From Pseudoalteromonas rubra (GTDB lineage: Bacteria; Pseudomonadota; Gammaproteobacteria; Enterobacterales; Alteromonadaceae), in NCBI RefSeq assembly GCF_005886805.2, contig NZ_CP045430.1:620001-684000 (forward strand): 64,000 nt of DNA, written 5' to 3'. Position 1 is the stretch's first letter, and each line of letters starts with the position of its first letter. Made by a program: the position numbers and the translations under genes. The notes under the pieces are model-generated. The model searched no databases, had not been told where the DNA came from, and saw only the letters and a list, made by a program, of their open reading frames with translations. Positions 9,144-17,522 of this stretch are shown here, piece by piece.

Positions 9144-11153
9144 TTAAAATGCGATGTAACTCGCAGTGGATTGGTTGAATTCAAACACCGAGATCTGGCC
9201 ACAGCGCGCAAAATGGTTATTGCTGCTGTAGGGCGTGTTAGCCTGATTAATATCACCTTCCCAGCCCTCGCCATTTTTAACAAAGGCTTTGATTTCAAAC
9301 CAACCATTGTGGGATTGACTACAATCCATGTCCACATCCAGCATCCAGTAGTGCGCACCCCACTGATTCAACGGGGTTTCACCGTAACCATGGCTTTCTA
9401 CCGTTGCTTTGGTCCCCCACTCGGCAGGCCACAAATTAGTTGTCCAGTCTAGTGCGCTGCCCAGAGCTTCCGCACTTTGGCCTGATTCAGCTCCATGCCA
9501 GTCCAGGTAGTTGTCACCCTGTTTCCAGCCTTGTGTGGTCGGGTTTTTCAGGTTGTTGTGGCGAACGGGCATCGCACATTGCAGCGGATCCTGGTCACAG
9601 TTGCGACCCAGGGAAGCTGCGAAGGTATGATCCAGCCCACCACGAACAAACAGATCCTCACCTGCGGCCGTTTCAGCTTTGATAAACACGACTGTTCTTT
9701 GCCAGTCGCCTACCGGCTCAGTCGGCGTGTCCCCCAGCTTGCTGTTATGATGAATTGCCACAGCATTCATTGCGCCAATGTTGATACTCGACAGCCCATT
9801 TTGATCAACCGAGATTTGATTACCAAGGCACGTATCGCCCGCAGTATTCTTACCACCGCTGAGGACATCACAGTAAACGCCAGCAGTAAGACCGGTTTGC
9901 AGCGTCTGGTTCAGGCTAAAACCTTCACGGTTTATGGCCACAAACCCTTCATCACCACGGGAGAAAGCTATCTGGTTATTACCATTATCCCACCAATTAT
10001 TTACTGTCCAGTGGCCTGTGGTATTGTTTCTGAAGTCCATGGCACCTGCAATCATGCTGCGGCGATGTTCACACTGCCACTCATTGGCAAAGCAGTTTAA
10101 GGTGCTGCCCTGGTGCACAAGACTACCCGGCGGTCCAGCATCACCGTCATGGTTAAAGTCATAACTCGACATTACCTTTGGATAGCCATATGGGTAGGCC
10201 AGCATAAAGACATTGGCCAGATCATACAGTGCACCATCTTCATACGTCACCACATTACCGGCACCGCCATGGCCTCGCTGGTTGTCATGATTATCAACAA
10301 ATACCACCGCAAGATAACTAGGCATCATGTCCCAGGCTTCACCAAAACTGCTCAGCCAGGCCAGTTTACCGGACTTGAAGGTGTCACCCAGCTTGGTGCT
10401 GTACTTAAACTCAGTAACCAACCCATTTGCAAAATACTCATCAGCGCGTACTGCCTGCCCTCCCTGATCAATTACCTCCTGAAACACCAAAGGGTCGCCA
10501 CTCACCTTGCCCATGATGGCGGCAATATCCGATGACGCCATGTGTTTACTGGCATCCAGTCTAAATCCAGCGACCCCAATACCAACCAAGTCATTCAAAT
10601 AACCTGCCAGTGTATTTTGGACATACGACGCGGAGGTGTTGAGATCAGCCAGACCTACCAGCTCACAGTTTTGTACCCGCCAAGCGTTATTGCCATAATC
10701 GGCATCATTTATTGCACATGTTTCGTGAAAGTCCTGTGGACTATAGATTGGGTAATGCTTGTCGCCAAATGTACTGCCCGCAACGCCTGTGCCGCTGCCG
10801 TGTGCCATATGGTTAATCACAGCATCAACATAAATATCAACACCTGCGGCCTTACAACGCGTCACCATATCAATAAATTGAGCACGGTTACCGCTACGAC
10901 TTTCTAGCTGGTAACTGACAGGCTGATAACGTGTCCACCAGGGAGCGCCGGTAATGTGTTCACTGGGTGGCGAAACCTGTACGGCGGCGTAACCTTTTGG
11001 GCCCAGAAAGGTTTCACATTCGGTCGCAATATCCTGCCAGGACCATTCGAATAAATGAACAAAGGTTGTGGGGGTGGCCAGTGCCTGAGCAGACATGCCC
11101 AACCCCGCGGCGATGAGTGCTGTGTTCAGCACTTTGAGTGACTGTTTAATCAT
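9144..11153 (-). CDS. amy: secreted chloride-dependent alpha-amylase (GH13), AHA type, with C-terminal propeptide
   Basis: This 669-aa precursor should hydrolyse internal alpha-1,4 bonds of starch outside the cell. A 26-aa signal peptide ends SAQALA, and the mature enzyme begins TPTTF, as in the psychrophilic P. haloplanktis amylase. The GH13 catalytic residues are visible: Asp200 (GFRLD), Glu226 (FQEVID) and Asp290 (VDNHD), which are 174, 200 and 264 in mature numbering. The chloride ligands Arg198, Asn288 and Lys326 (mature 172, 262, 300) are present, so chloride activation is expected. After about residue 480 comes a C-terminal segment of roughly 190 aa. In AHA this is a propeptide cleaved after secretion. 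The gene is monocistronic, with a candidate LacI-type operator upstream at 11231-11246 and a strong terminator downstream. Confidence 0.97.
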   Translation of the reverse strand: MIKQSLKVLNTALIAAGLGMSAQALATPTTFVHLFEWSWQDIATECETFLGPKGYAAVQVSPPSEHITGAPWWTRYQPVSYQLESRSGNRAQFIDMVTRCKAAGVDIYVDAVINHMAHGSGTGVAGSTFGDKHYPIYSPQDFHETCAINDADYGNNAWRVQNCELVGLADLNTSASYVQNTLAGYLNDLVGIGVAGFRLDASKHMASSDIAAIMGKVSGDPLVFQEVIDQGGQAVRADEYFANGLVTEFKYSTKLGDTFKSGKLAWLSSFGEAWDMMPSYLAVVFVDNHDNQRGHGGAGNVVTYEDGALYDLANVFMLAYPYGYPKVMSSYDFNHDGDAGPPGSLVHQGSTLNCFANEWQCEHRRSMIAGAMDFRNNTTGHWTVNNWWDNGNNQIAFSRGDEGFVAINREGFSLNQTLQTGLTAGVYCDVLSGGKNTAGDTCLGNQISVDQNGLSSINIGAMNAVAIHHNSKLGDTPTEPVGDWQRTVVFIKAETAAGEDLFVRGGLDHTFAASLGRNCDQDPLQCAMPVRHNNLKNPTTQGWKQGDNYLDWHGAESGQSAEALGSALDWTTNLWPAEWGTKATVESHGYGETPLNQWGAHYWMLDVDMDCSQSHNGWFEIKAFVKNGEGWEGDINQANTPYSSNNHFARCGQISVFEFNQSTASYIAF

Positions 11154-11230
11154 TGTATGTTCTCTGTTGTTGTCATAACGGTAATGTTTACATCACGGTA
11201 ACAATATAGAGAGATCCGATTAAACGTCTA

Positions 11231-11246
11231 TTGAATACGTATGCAA
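11231..11246. promoter_or_regulatory. candidate MalR/SusR-type operator of the amylase gene
   Basis: TTGAATACGTATGCAA is a 16-bp palindrome with one mismatched pair and the centre ATACGTAT. It lies about 78 bp upstream of the amylase start. LacI-family maltose/starch regulators of marine gammaproteobacteria and xanthomonads are, as I recall, described with an ATACGTAT-like core. The assignment rests on that memory plus the amylase next door. Confidence 0.5.
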
Positions 11247-11514
11247 TAAAACGTGCCTGCACTTACACTGCAAAAACAGGTTAAAAAAAAACCTTACAAG
11301 CCTGTGAAGCCCACGATTGTAGCCCTAAAAGCCCCCGGTAAATCTGTCTTTATTCCAGTTAACAAGGCACCGTTTTCTGTCCAAGATGACATATCTGGTG
11401 ATAGCTAACTATATGAAAATTATACTTTGTCACAAAAAAGTCGGTGCAAACCCCTTGCTTATGCTGAGGCTTATGGATAACACTTTTCGACATCACTTTG
11501 CAGCGAGTAACACT
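11247..11514. other. divergent intergenic region between amylase and XRE gene
   Basis: With the operator this makes about 360 bp without a supported gene. It should contain the amylase promoter (minus) and the regulator promoter (plus). An in-frame extension of the XRE gene back to 11386 exists but adds a sequence that does not resemble the family. Confidence 0.4.
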
Positions 11515-11946
11515 ATGATCCTCAAACAACTCAGATTAAGCAAGCACCTGACTCAGGCTCAACTGGCTATGATGTCTGGATTAAATATTCGCACAATTCA
11601 GCGGATAGAACAGGGTCACACTCCAAGTCTGGAGTCTCTAAAATGCCTTGCCGCTGCACTAGACACTGACATCAGCACATTACAACAGGAATCATTTATG
11701 ACCAATAAACATGCATCACCACGGCCACTGTGGCTACGGATTTGGTTTTTCCTAGGAACATTTCAACGCCAGCCTGGTAGATCATTGCTCATCAGGCTTG
11801 AGCGTATTTTACATGGTTTTGGCTTGTTTTTTTGCTTGCTGGGACTCATAAACGAGGCAGCCCTTGCTGGCGGTTTGCTTTTGCTCATCAATGGATACTT
11901 TATTAGTTATTGCAAATATATGGGTGACAAGTTCGCTATCTGGTGA
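11515..11946 (+). CDS. XRE-family HTH regulator with C-terminal membrane helices
   Basis: 143 aa from the chosen start ATG at 11515, which puts the Cro/CI helix-turn-helix at the N-terminus as usual (LRLSKHLTQAQLA, then NIRTIQRIEQG, residues about 5-45). A linker with basic residues follows. Two hydrophobic segments then span about residues 98-135, so the protein is probably an inner-membrane-anchored DNA-binding protein. This HTH plus membrane-segment layout is seen in small regulators whose partner is encoded next door. The following gene at 12119 is a multi-span membrane protein on the same strand, which makes it the natural candidate target. The longer frame starting at 11386 is less likely. 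Confidence 0.75.
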   Translation: MILKQLRLSKHLTQAQLAMMSGLNIRTIQRIEQGHTPSLESLKCLAAALDTDISTLQQESFMTNKHASPRPLWLRIWFFLGTFQRQPGRSLLIRLERILHGFGLFFCLLGLINEAALAGGLLLLINGYFISYCKYMGDKFAIW

Positions 11947-12118
11947 TAATGCGATCCTCCGCATTGTTAATCACACAATCAGCTACGTCTTCAAACCCCT
12001 CTGGGACACGTATCAATAATTCGTACCTGTGTCTGTTACAACTTTATACATTTATTTACGGAATATTCCGCCCACTCCACTTAACTTAAACTCACCAGAT
12101 ATCCTAAAAGGAACAAAG

Positions 12119-13228
12119 ATGAGCGCGCGGATCCATGGTATTGACCTTGCCAGAGCATTGGCAATTTTTGGTATGGTGGTCGTTAACTTTAAACTTGTTA
12201 TGGGCGCAACAACTGGCAACCCGCAGCTGCTGTCATTGAGCAGTTTACTGGAAGGTCGTGCCGCAGCGCTGTTTGTGATACTGGCAGGTGTCGGGCTGAC
12301 ATTGAGCGCTCGCAAAGTGCAAAACCACAACCTACTTCAGCGAAAACAACTGCAAAATAAAGTAATCATGCGTGGTATTCTGCTACTTTGCCTCGGGCTA
12401 CTTTATTTGCCCGTCTGGCCAGCAGATATTCTGCACTTTTACGGCTGCTACTTTATTCTGGCCTCATGGCTATTGTTCGCTTCTCATCGCACGCTACTCA
12501 CACTGTGTGCGGTGATTGTCTCCACTTTCCCTGCACTATTGCTTATCATTGATTACTCCAAAGGCTGGCAGTGGGAAACACTCACTTACCTTGACTTATG
12601 GACTCTGGATGGCCTGATCAGACGCATTTTTTACAATGGCTTTCATCCTGTGTTTCCCTGGGTTGCCTTTCTATTATTTGGTATTTGGCTGGGCCGTCAA
12701 CCTTTGCATAACATCGCCACACAGAGAAAACTCTTTGTTGGCGCGCTTGTTATTTTAATCGTGGTCGAGGGTATATTTTACCTGTTACGCACGCTTGCTG
12801 TGGAGGCAGGAATGCAAGATCAAGATATCACATTTTTGCTGAGCACCGGACCAATCCCACCTCTGCCACAATATCTTGTATGTGCCACTGCCAGTGCTGT
12901 GCTTATCTTAATAAGCTGTATCAAGCTGGCCCAGTACTTTGCGCATACAACTATACTTAAAGTGCTGGAACAAACCGGAAAGTTATCACTTACTTTTTAT
13001 ATAACACACGTAATTATTGGTATGGGAATCTTGGAATCACTCAACATGCTTGGTAATCAGTCAATTGAAATGGCGCTATTTAGCAGCCTGATTTTTTGCC
13101 TGTCAGCGTCGTGTTTTGCCATGCTATGGAGTCGAAAGTTCACTCAGGGGCCGATTGAATGGCTGTTCAGATACCTCATTAATCGGGCTGAGACTTATTC
13201 TGGTCACTTTTTCTATGCTCGAAAATAA
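12119..13228 (+). CDS. DUF418/acyltransferase-like multi-span membrane protein
   Basis: 369 aa from ATG 12119, chosen because AAAAGGAACAAAG precedes it and because the protein then starts RIHGIDLARALAIFGMVVV, the usual opening of DUF418 and heparan-glucosaminide-acetyltransferase-like membrane proteins. About nine or ten hydrophobic segments can be counted. The C-terminal part has the conserved sequences FPWVAFLLFGIWLGR and GKLSLTFYITHVIIG. Members of these families are thought to acylate sugars or transport small molecules, but substrates are unknown. It follows the XRE gene on the same strand (173-bp gap) and may be regulated by it. Confidence 0.8.
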   Translation: MSARIHGIDLARALAIFGMVVVNFKLVMGATTGNPQLLSLSSLLEGRAAALFVILAGVGLTLSARKVQNHNLLQRKQLQNKVIMRGILLLCLGLLYLPVWPADILHFYGCYFILASWLLFASHRTLLTLCAVIVSTFPALLLIIDYSKGWQWETLTYLDLWTLDGLIRRIFYNGFHPVFPWVAFLLFGIWLGRQPLHNIATQRKLFVGALVILIVVEGIFYLLRTLAVEAGMQDQDITFLLSTGPIPPLPQYLVCATASAVLILISCIKLAQYFAHTTILKVLEQTGKLSLTFYITHVIIGMGILESLNMLGNQSIEMALFSSLIFCLSASCFAMLWSRKFTQGPIEWLFRYLINRAETYSGHFFYARK

Positions 13229-13610
13229 CATGCGAGGTAAATTTTTGGAGCGATTATAATAAGCATCGTGAAGTTTAATTAGGAGTTCTTTCACAAAAAC
13301 AATAACCAATTGATAAATATAGCATTTACAATAACTAAATGTATTACTTTCCTGCCCTGAACAAGTTCAAATACCGACGTTCAGGTACGTGTATTTTCTT
13401 TGTTCGGACAAAAAATTTTCGACTACACTGAAATGAATTTCATCTGACTCAGGTCTTGTCGTTACAGCAGCATGTTCAGGTAGTTAAACACTACCGATAA
13501 GTACGGGCATGAACATGCTGCTGAACTACCTGTTGAATAAAAGAGAGTTGTTATTTTGGGTCAGGTAACCGCCACGCTCAGTTTGGCACACACTCAATGA
13601 GGAAGATAAT
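13229..13610. other. bufferin locus upstream region
   Basis: About 380 bp before the bufferin-like gene. It holds a weak sigma-70-like pair, TTGTTC (13400-13405) and TACACT (13424-13429) with an 18-bp spacer, and the nested inverted repeat described separately at 13465-13532. No open frame is credible here. Confidence 0.4.
13465..13532 (+). promoter_or_regulatory. nested inverted repeats able to form alternative hairpins upstream of the bufferin gene
   Basis: CAGCAGCATGTTCA (13465-13478) is a perfect inverse of TGAACATGCTGCTG (13510-13523). Between the arms lies a second hairpin, GGTAGT (13479-13484) with ACTACC (13490-13495). CAGGTAGTT (13477-13485) can instead pair with AACTACCTG (13524-13532). 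The competing pairings suggest a 5'-UTR RNA switch or a palindromic protein site, about 80 bp before the bufferin-type gene. Confidence 0.45.
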
Positions 13611-14069
13611 ATGAAAGCACTAACGGGGGCCGCGATGGCGGTCATGGTTGCAGGCCTGGTAGGCTGTAACTCAACAGACAACACGTCATCCAATACAGCA
13701 AATGCAAATACCAGTGGTACGAGTACCGATCTGGTTCATTGCTATGATGTTAACGTTTGTGGTGGCCATAATGACTGCAAAACCGCAAGCAATGCCTGTT
13801 CAGGACAAGCCAGCTGTAAAGGGACCGGCTTTGTTGCTATGCCAACTAAAGCATGTGCAGATGTGGGTGGTAAAGTAAAAGATAAGTGGGTTGGTTCAGT
13901 AGCCAAATCTGACCTTGTAAAGTGCAATGACGTCAACATTTGCGGTGGTCACAATGACTGTAAAACCGCTAACAATGCCTGTGGTGGCCATGCCTCCTGC
14001 AAAGGTACTGGGTTTGTAAAAATGCCAGCCAAAGCATGCCAGGACATAGGTGGCAAAGTCGACAGCTAA
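13611..14069 (+). CDS. bufA: BufA2-like bufferin precursor, lipoprotein form with two tandem Cys-rich repeats
   Basis: This 152-aa protein is preceded by a good ribosome site (GAGGAAGATAAT). The N-terminus ends in a lipobox, LVGC with Cys19, so it is probably a lipoprotein. A Ser/Thr/Asn-rich linker leads to two repeats of about 45 aa starting near residues 44 and 105. Each has six Cys (44, 50, 56, 63, 69, 82 and 105, 111, 117, 124, 130, 143) and the shared core [10 protein letters not shown]. Bufferins are exported peptides whose Cys residues are modified by an MNIO enzyme and which bind copper. The next gene encodes such an enzyme, which supports the call. The usual precursor has one core, so the duplication and the lipid anchor are notable. 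Metal specificity cannot be read from the sequence. Confidence 0.85.
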   Translation: MKALTGAAMAVMVAGLVGCNSTDNTSSNTANANTSGTSTDLVHCYDVNVCGGHNDCKTASNACSGQASCKGTGFVAMPTKACADVGGKVKDKWVGSVAKSDLVKCNDVNICGGHNDCKTANNACGGHASCKGTGFVKMPAKACQDIGGKVDS

Positions 14070-14085
14070 CAAACTAGCCTTGTGT

Positions 14086-14114
14086 CAGCAGGCAGACACC
14101 TGATATGCCTGCTG
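14086..14114 (+). promoter_or_regulatory. hairpin between bufferin precursor and MNIO gene
   Basis: CAGCAGGCA (14086-14094) pairs perfectly with TGCCTGCTG (14106-14114). No U-tract follows, so it is not a standard terminator. It may stabilise the upstream message or reduce read-through, giving more precursor than enzyme. Confidence 0.5.
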
Positions 14115-14146
14115 ATCCTAACCTCTTGCTTTAAACGGAAGACACA

Positions 14147-14983
14147 TTGAAAGCTATACCGCCTTATCTGGGATTTGGCCTGGGACTCAGAACCTGCTAT
14201 TTCGAAGACATTATCCAAACTCAGCCGGACGTCGACTGGTTCGAGATAATCTCTGAAAACTATTTCGTTGATGGCGGCAAGCCATGGCATTACCTCGATC
14301 AAATAAAAGAGCGCTACCCGATTGCAATGCATGGTGTGTCTATGTCGATTGGCAGCACGTCAGCAATAAATTTCGAATATCTTGAGCAGCTTAAGCGCAC
14401 CATTCAACGCGTCAACCCAGTGTGGATTTCTGACCACTTGTGTTTTTCATCTCTTGGTGAATTTAACAGCCATGACTTACTGCCACTGCCTTATACAGAA
14501 GAAGCCCTGACACATTTATGTGAGCGTTTACACGTTATTCAGGATTATTTAGAACGCCCCGTTATCCTCGAAAATGTCTCCAGCTACCTCACCTATCATC
14601 AGTCCCAAATGACTGAGTGGGACTTTTTATCGGCATTGCATCAGCAGTCTGGCTGTCAGTTTTTGCTTGATATCAATAACGTCTATGTCAGTGCCAGAAA
14701 TCATGGTTTCGACGCCATGGATTATCTCAACGCGATCCCTCAGCAAGCGGTTGCGCAGATACATTTGGCCGGACACAGCGACTTCGGCAGTCATATTGTC
14801 GATACACATGATCAACCTGTATGCGACGCCGTCTGGCAATTGTTTCAGCGTTACACGCAATCAAGGCCGGCGGTCAATACCATGATCGAAAGAGACGATA
14901 ACTTCCCTCCTTTTGAAACTCTAATGGCGGAGTTGCACCAGGCAAGAGAACTTGCCCCGCTCAGTTGGAGGTCCAATGGCTGA
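14147..14983 (+). CDS. bufB: MNIO-family (DUF692) peptide-modifying oxygenase
   Basis: This 278-aa protein starts at a TTG codon preceded by AACGGAAGACACA. The reading frame from there begins directly with the family's LGFGLGLR sequence. It has the DUF692 TIM-barrel signature: MHGVSMSIGS, WISDHLCF, LPLPYTEEAL, VILENVSSYL, LLDINNVYVSA, QIHLAGHSDF and MIERDDNFP. The His, Asp, Glu and Asn residues in these motifs are the metal ligands of multinuclear non-heme iron enzymes. The family oxidises Cys in peptide precursors to heterocycle or thio-modified products. The obvious substrate is the 12-Cys precursor encoded just upstream. The protein overlaps the next gene by 8 bp, which indicates translational coupling. 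Confidence 0.93.
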   Translation: MKAIPPYLGFGLGLRTCYFEDIIQTQPDVDWFEIISENYFVDGGKPWHYLDQIKERYPIAMHGVSMSIGSTSAINFEYLEQLKRTIQRVNPVWISDHLCFSSLGEFNSHDLLPLPYTEEALTHLCERLHVIQDYLERPVILENVSSYLTYHQSQMTEWDFLSALHQQSGCQFLLDINNVYVSARNHGFDAMDYLNAIPQQAVAQIHLAGHSDFGSHIVDTHDQPVCDAVWQLFQRYTQSRPAVNTMIERDDNFPPFETLMAELHQARELAPLSWRSNG

Positions 14984-15785
14984 GTTAGCCCAACTTCAGC
15001 AAGCATTTGTTGCAATGCTCACAGGCACGAAATCAGATTTACTCAATCAGATTGCTCCCCAGCCAGGCCTAAGTATTCAGGACAGAGCTTCAATCTATCA
15101 AAATGCCTATCGTATTCGCCTGACCAAAGTACTGGAACAGGACCATGAAATGCTCGGCCTTTACTTAGGCGACGACTTATTTGATGACATGGTGAATGGA
15201 TTTCTTGCTCAATATCCATCCACTGATCCATCTTTGCGACACTTTGGTGATAGACTTCCCGAGTTTCTCGCGGATCACTCCCCTTTTTCTGACCATGGGA
15301 TACTGAGCGAAATAGCCCAGTTTGAGCGCCTCTTGTTGCAGGCTTTTGATGCACCGGATGCACCTCGCCTGACAATGCAGGCACTGCAACAGATCCATGC
15401 TAATTTATGGCCCAATGTCGTTTTTATGCTGCATCCAAGTGCGCGATTACTCGCGTGTCAATTTTCCGCAGTTGAGAGTTGGCAGGCACTGAAACAAACA
15501 GACACCCCACCACAGGCTGAACTTGCAACCAGACACTATTGGCTGATTATTCGCGAGCCCGATTTACGCACCGCATTTCATCCGCTCTCTCACAGTGATT
15601 ATATATGTCTGACTACCCTGAAAGAGGGCCTGCCTTTTAGCTTCGTCTGCGAAGCCGCAGCCAACTTGCATCAGGATACTGAAGCCGGCACACAAGCCGT
15701 TATGCAACTGCTGCAAAAAGCACTCAACGCAAATTGGCTTAGCCAGTATCAGCTTCCAAATCCTATCCAGGCTCCCTCGAAATAA
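14976..15785 (+). CDS. bufC: DUF2063 partner protein of the MNIO enzyme
   Basis: 269 aa from ATG 14976, chosen over an upstream TTG because TTGGAGGTCCA gives a strong ribosome site. The N-terminal half matches the DUF2063 pattern (LQQAFVAMLTG, then SIYQNAYRIRLTKVLEQD, then FLAQYPSTDPSLRHFGDRLP). In bufferin and methanobactin-type operons this subunit works with the MNIO enzyme, probably recognising the precursor leader. It overlaps the end of the MNIO gene by 8 bp, so the two products are likely made in equal amounts and form a complex. The C-terminal half is less conserved. Confidence 0.9.
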   Translation: MAELAQLQQAFVAMLTGTKSDLLNQIAPQPGLSIQDRASIYQNAYRIRLTKVLEQDHEMLGLYLGDDLFDDMVNGFLAQYPSTDPSLRHFGDRLPEFLADHSPFSDHGILSEIAQFERLLLQAFDAPDAPRLTMQALQQIHANLWPNVVFMLHPSARLLACQFSAVESWQALKQTDTPPQAELATRHYWLIIREPDLRTAFHPLSHSDYICLTTLKEGLPFSFVCEAAANLHQDTEAGTQAVMQLLQKALNANWLSQYQLPNPIQAPSK

Positions 15786-15793
15786 GGCGTTTT

Positions 15794-16219
15794 ATGAAAC
15801 TTAGTGAAAAAGTCCGTCTATATCAGATGAGCCTGATCGCCAGTATGTTATTTGCGTTTGTGGGCTTTACTTACAACGCCTGGCGACTTGAGGTCTCCGA
15901 ACAAAACAATAATATACGAACGGCTTGTTTCGAAATGCTTAGAGAACTGGCACAACTTGAACAGCTTATCTACATCGCTCATTATGATCAGGACAAAACA
16001 CAAGGCAGCCCGAGAAAAGGCTGGGTAAGCGTAGGCTTAATCAATGATTTCAGCTACCTGACCAACGGTGAACTGCAACAAAGTGCCTCCACACTCAAAG
16101 CTACCTGGTCTGATAACTGGCAAAATATTTATGCCAGTACCCAGGCTGTTGATTTGGTGGTTAAAGATATTGACACTGTCCGCGGTGACATCAAACAATT
16201 GCTTAATGAACTGGATTAA
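15794..16219 (+). CDS. membrane-anchored small protein in the bufferin operon
   Basis: This 141-aa protein begins 8 bp after the DUF2063 gene and is surely in the same operon. A hydrophobic segment at about residues 13-28 forms a single N-terminal anchor. The rest is hydrophilic and predicted mostly helical, with the repeated Leu/Gln/Asp character of a four-helix bundle or coiled coil. Bufferin operons often carry a DoxX-type membrane protein at this position. This protein is not DoxX, so it may be an alternative partner or an unrelated passenger. Its 3' end overlaps the convergent sensor-kinase gene by 17 bp. I do not recognise the family. Confidence 0.75.
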   Translation: MKLSEKVRLYQMSLIASMLFAFVGFTYNAWRLEVSEQNNNIRTACFEMLRELAQLEQLIYIAHYDQDKTQGSPRKGWVSVGLINDFSYLTNGELQQSASTLKATWSDNWQNIYASTQAVDLVVKDIDTVRGDIKQLLNELD

Positions 16220-17522
16220 CCGCGCTTTTCGTAGTTACACGCTTTGGCAGCCTGATCTCAAAACATGCTCCGCCCAGATCTGTGCTTTCCTCACTCACAC
16301 GCACAGTACCATCATGCTTGCTGACAATTGACTGGACTATCGCCAACCCCAGTCCACAACCTCCGGAATCCCGAGAGCGGCTGGGATCAAGCCGGGTAAA
16401 TGGCTCAAAAATACGCGCCTGTTTTCCCGGCGGTATGCCTATTCCATCGTCTATAACACGAACCACCAACTCGCCAGACTGCTCCCTGAGCTCAACGCAA
16501 ACCCTCTGCCTGGCAAAACGACCTGCATTTCGCAATAAGTTGGTGAACAGTCGCTTTATCAAAGCTTCATCGCCTTGCCAATGTATCTCTTGCGCATCCA
16601 GTTCAAAGTCAACCTGAGGATAAAAAGGGGCGACCTTGTCCAGAGTTTCCTGCAATACAGAGCTCATTTGCAACACAACCTGTTTTGGTTTTACTGAGTT
16701 GTCTTTCACTCTGGCGTAATACAACAACTCACTGACGAGGCCTTCCAGATCCTGTAGTGATTGATTCAGACTGGTATGGAGCGCCTCTCTCTCCTCCTCT
16801 TCTGCATCTTCCAGCATATCCAATGCAAACTGCATCCTGGCCATAGGACTACGAAACTCGTGCGCCACACCATGTAACAGATCTCGCTGCAACGTTATTC
16901 TCGCCTCACCTTCATTTAGTTGTGCGTCAACTAATTGCGAAAGCTGTTGCAGACTGCTCTTCAGATCCTGAGGCTGGCTCAGCGCTACGGGCATTTGAGC
17001 AAGTCGTTCAGCCAACACATTGCGCTCTTTAATATTCAGATACCAGAAAACGAGGAGTAAAAGCAGGTTAAGAAAGGCCGATATAAGCCAGTCAAACCAA
17101 TCAACCAAGTAATAATAGACATCCTGATCAACCAAAGGGCCGATTTCGAGCACCTCATTATCGTTCAGCACAAAATACAGTGTGGCATTTAAGTAATCGA
17201 CCAGCGCTTGCTGTTTCTCAAGTTCAGCAAATTCGCTCAGCTGCGACTGTGAATAAAAGTCAGCATTGCGCCTCACCACCAGCGCCTGAGTATCGTACCG
17301 TGCTTCAAGACGCATCTGCTGTTCAGATAACGAGAGTGGTGCAGGTTGCGCAAGTTCAATTTGAACTTTGGCCCCAACTTCATCTAAAAACTGATTTTGC
17401 GTTTCGATATATCGGGTTTCAATCTCAACAAGTAAGGTATCGCGCACTGTCAGAGCTACTACACTATTGAGCACAATGGCCAGGGCGATAAATACGCTCA
17501 GCCGTAAAACATTAACTTGCAA
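16203..17522 (-). CDS. sensor histidine kinase (RstB/EnvZ type)
   Basis: This 439-aa kinase starts at TTG 17522, preceded by AAAGGATACC and overlapping the end of the response-regulator gene by 11 bp. It has TM1 at about 5-25, a periplasmic sensor domain of about 120 aa, and TM2 at about 146-164. A linker then leads to the HisKA box with phospho-acceptor His221 (HGVAHEFRSP). The ATPase has an N box (NLLRNAGRFA), G1 (DDGIGIP) and G2 (GGCGLGLAI). It should phosphorylate the OmpR-type regulator encoded immediately upstream. The nearby lipoprotein and protease genes suggest it senses an envelope condition. Its 3' end meets the bufferin operon tail by convergent overlap. Confidence 0.93.
   Translation of the reverse strand: MQVNVLRLSVFIALAIVLNSVVALTVRDTLLVEIETRYIETQNQFLDEVGAKVQIELAQPAPLSLSEQQMRLEARYDTQALVVRRNADFYSQSQLSEFAELEKQQALVDYLNATLYFVLNDNEVLEIGPLVDQDVYYYLVDWFDWLISAFLNLLLLLVFWYLNIKERNVLAERLAQMPVALSQPQDLKSSLQQLSQLVDAQLNEGEARITLQRDLLHGVAHEFRSPMARMQFALDMLEDAEEEEREALHTSLNQSLQDLEGLVSELLYYARVKDNSVKPKQVVLQMSSVLQETLDKVAPFYPQVDFELDAQEIHWQGDEALIKRLFTNLLRNAGRFARQRVCVELREQSGELVVRVIDDGIGIPPGKQARIFEPFTRLDPSRSRDSGGCGLGLAIVQSIVSKHDGTVRVSEESTDLGGACFEIRLPKRVTTKSAVNPVH

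Noticed and set aside
9495..10100. 201-codon plus-strand frame inside the amylase gene
   Set aside because: Antisense shadow of a certain gene; no independent evidence.
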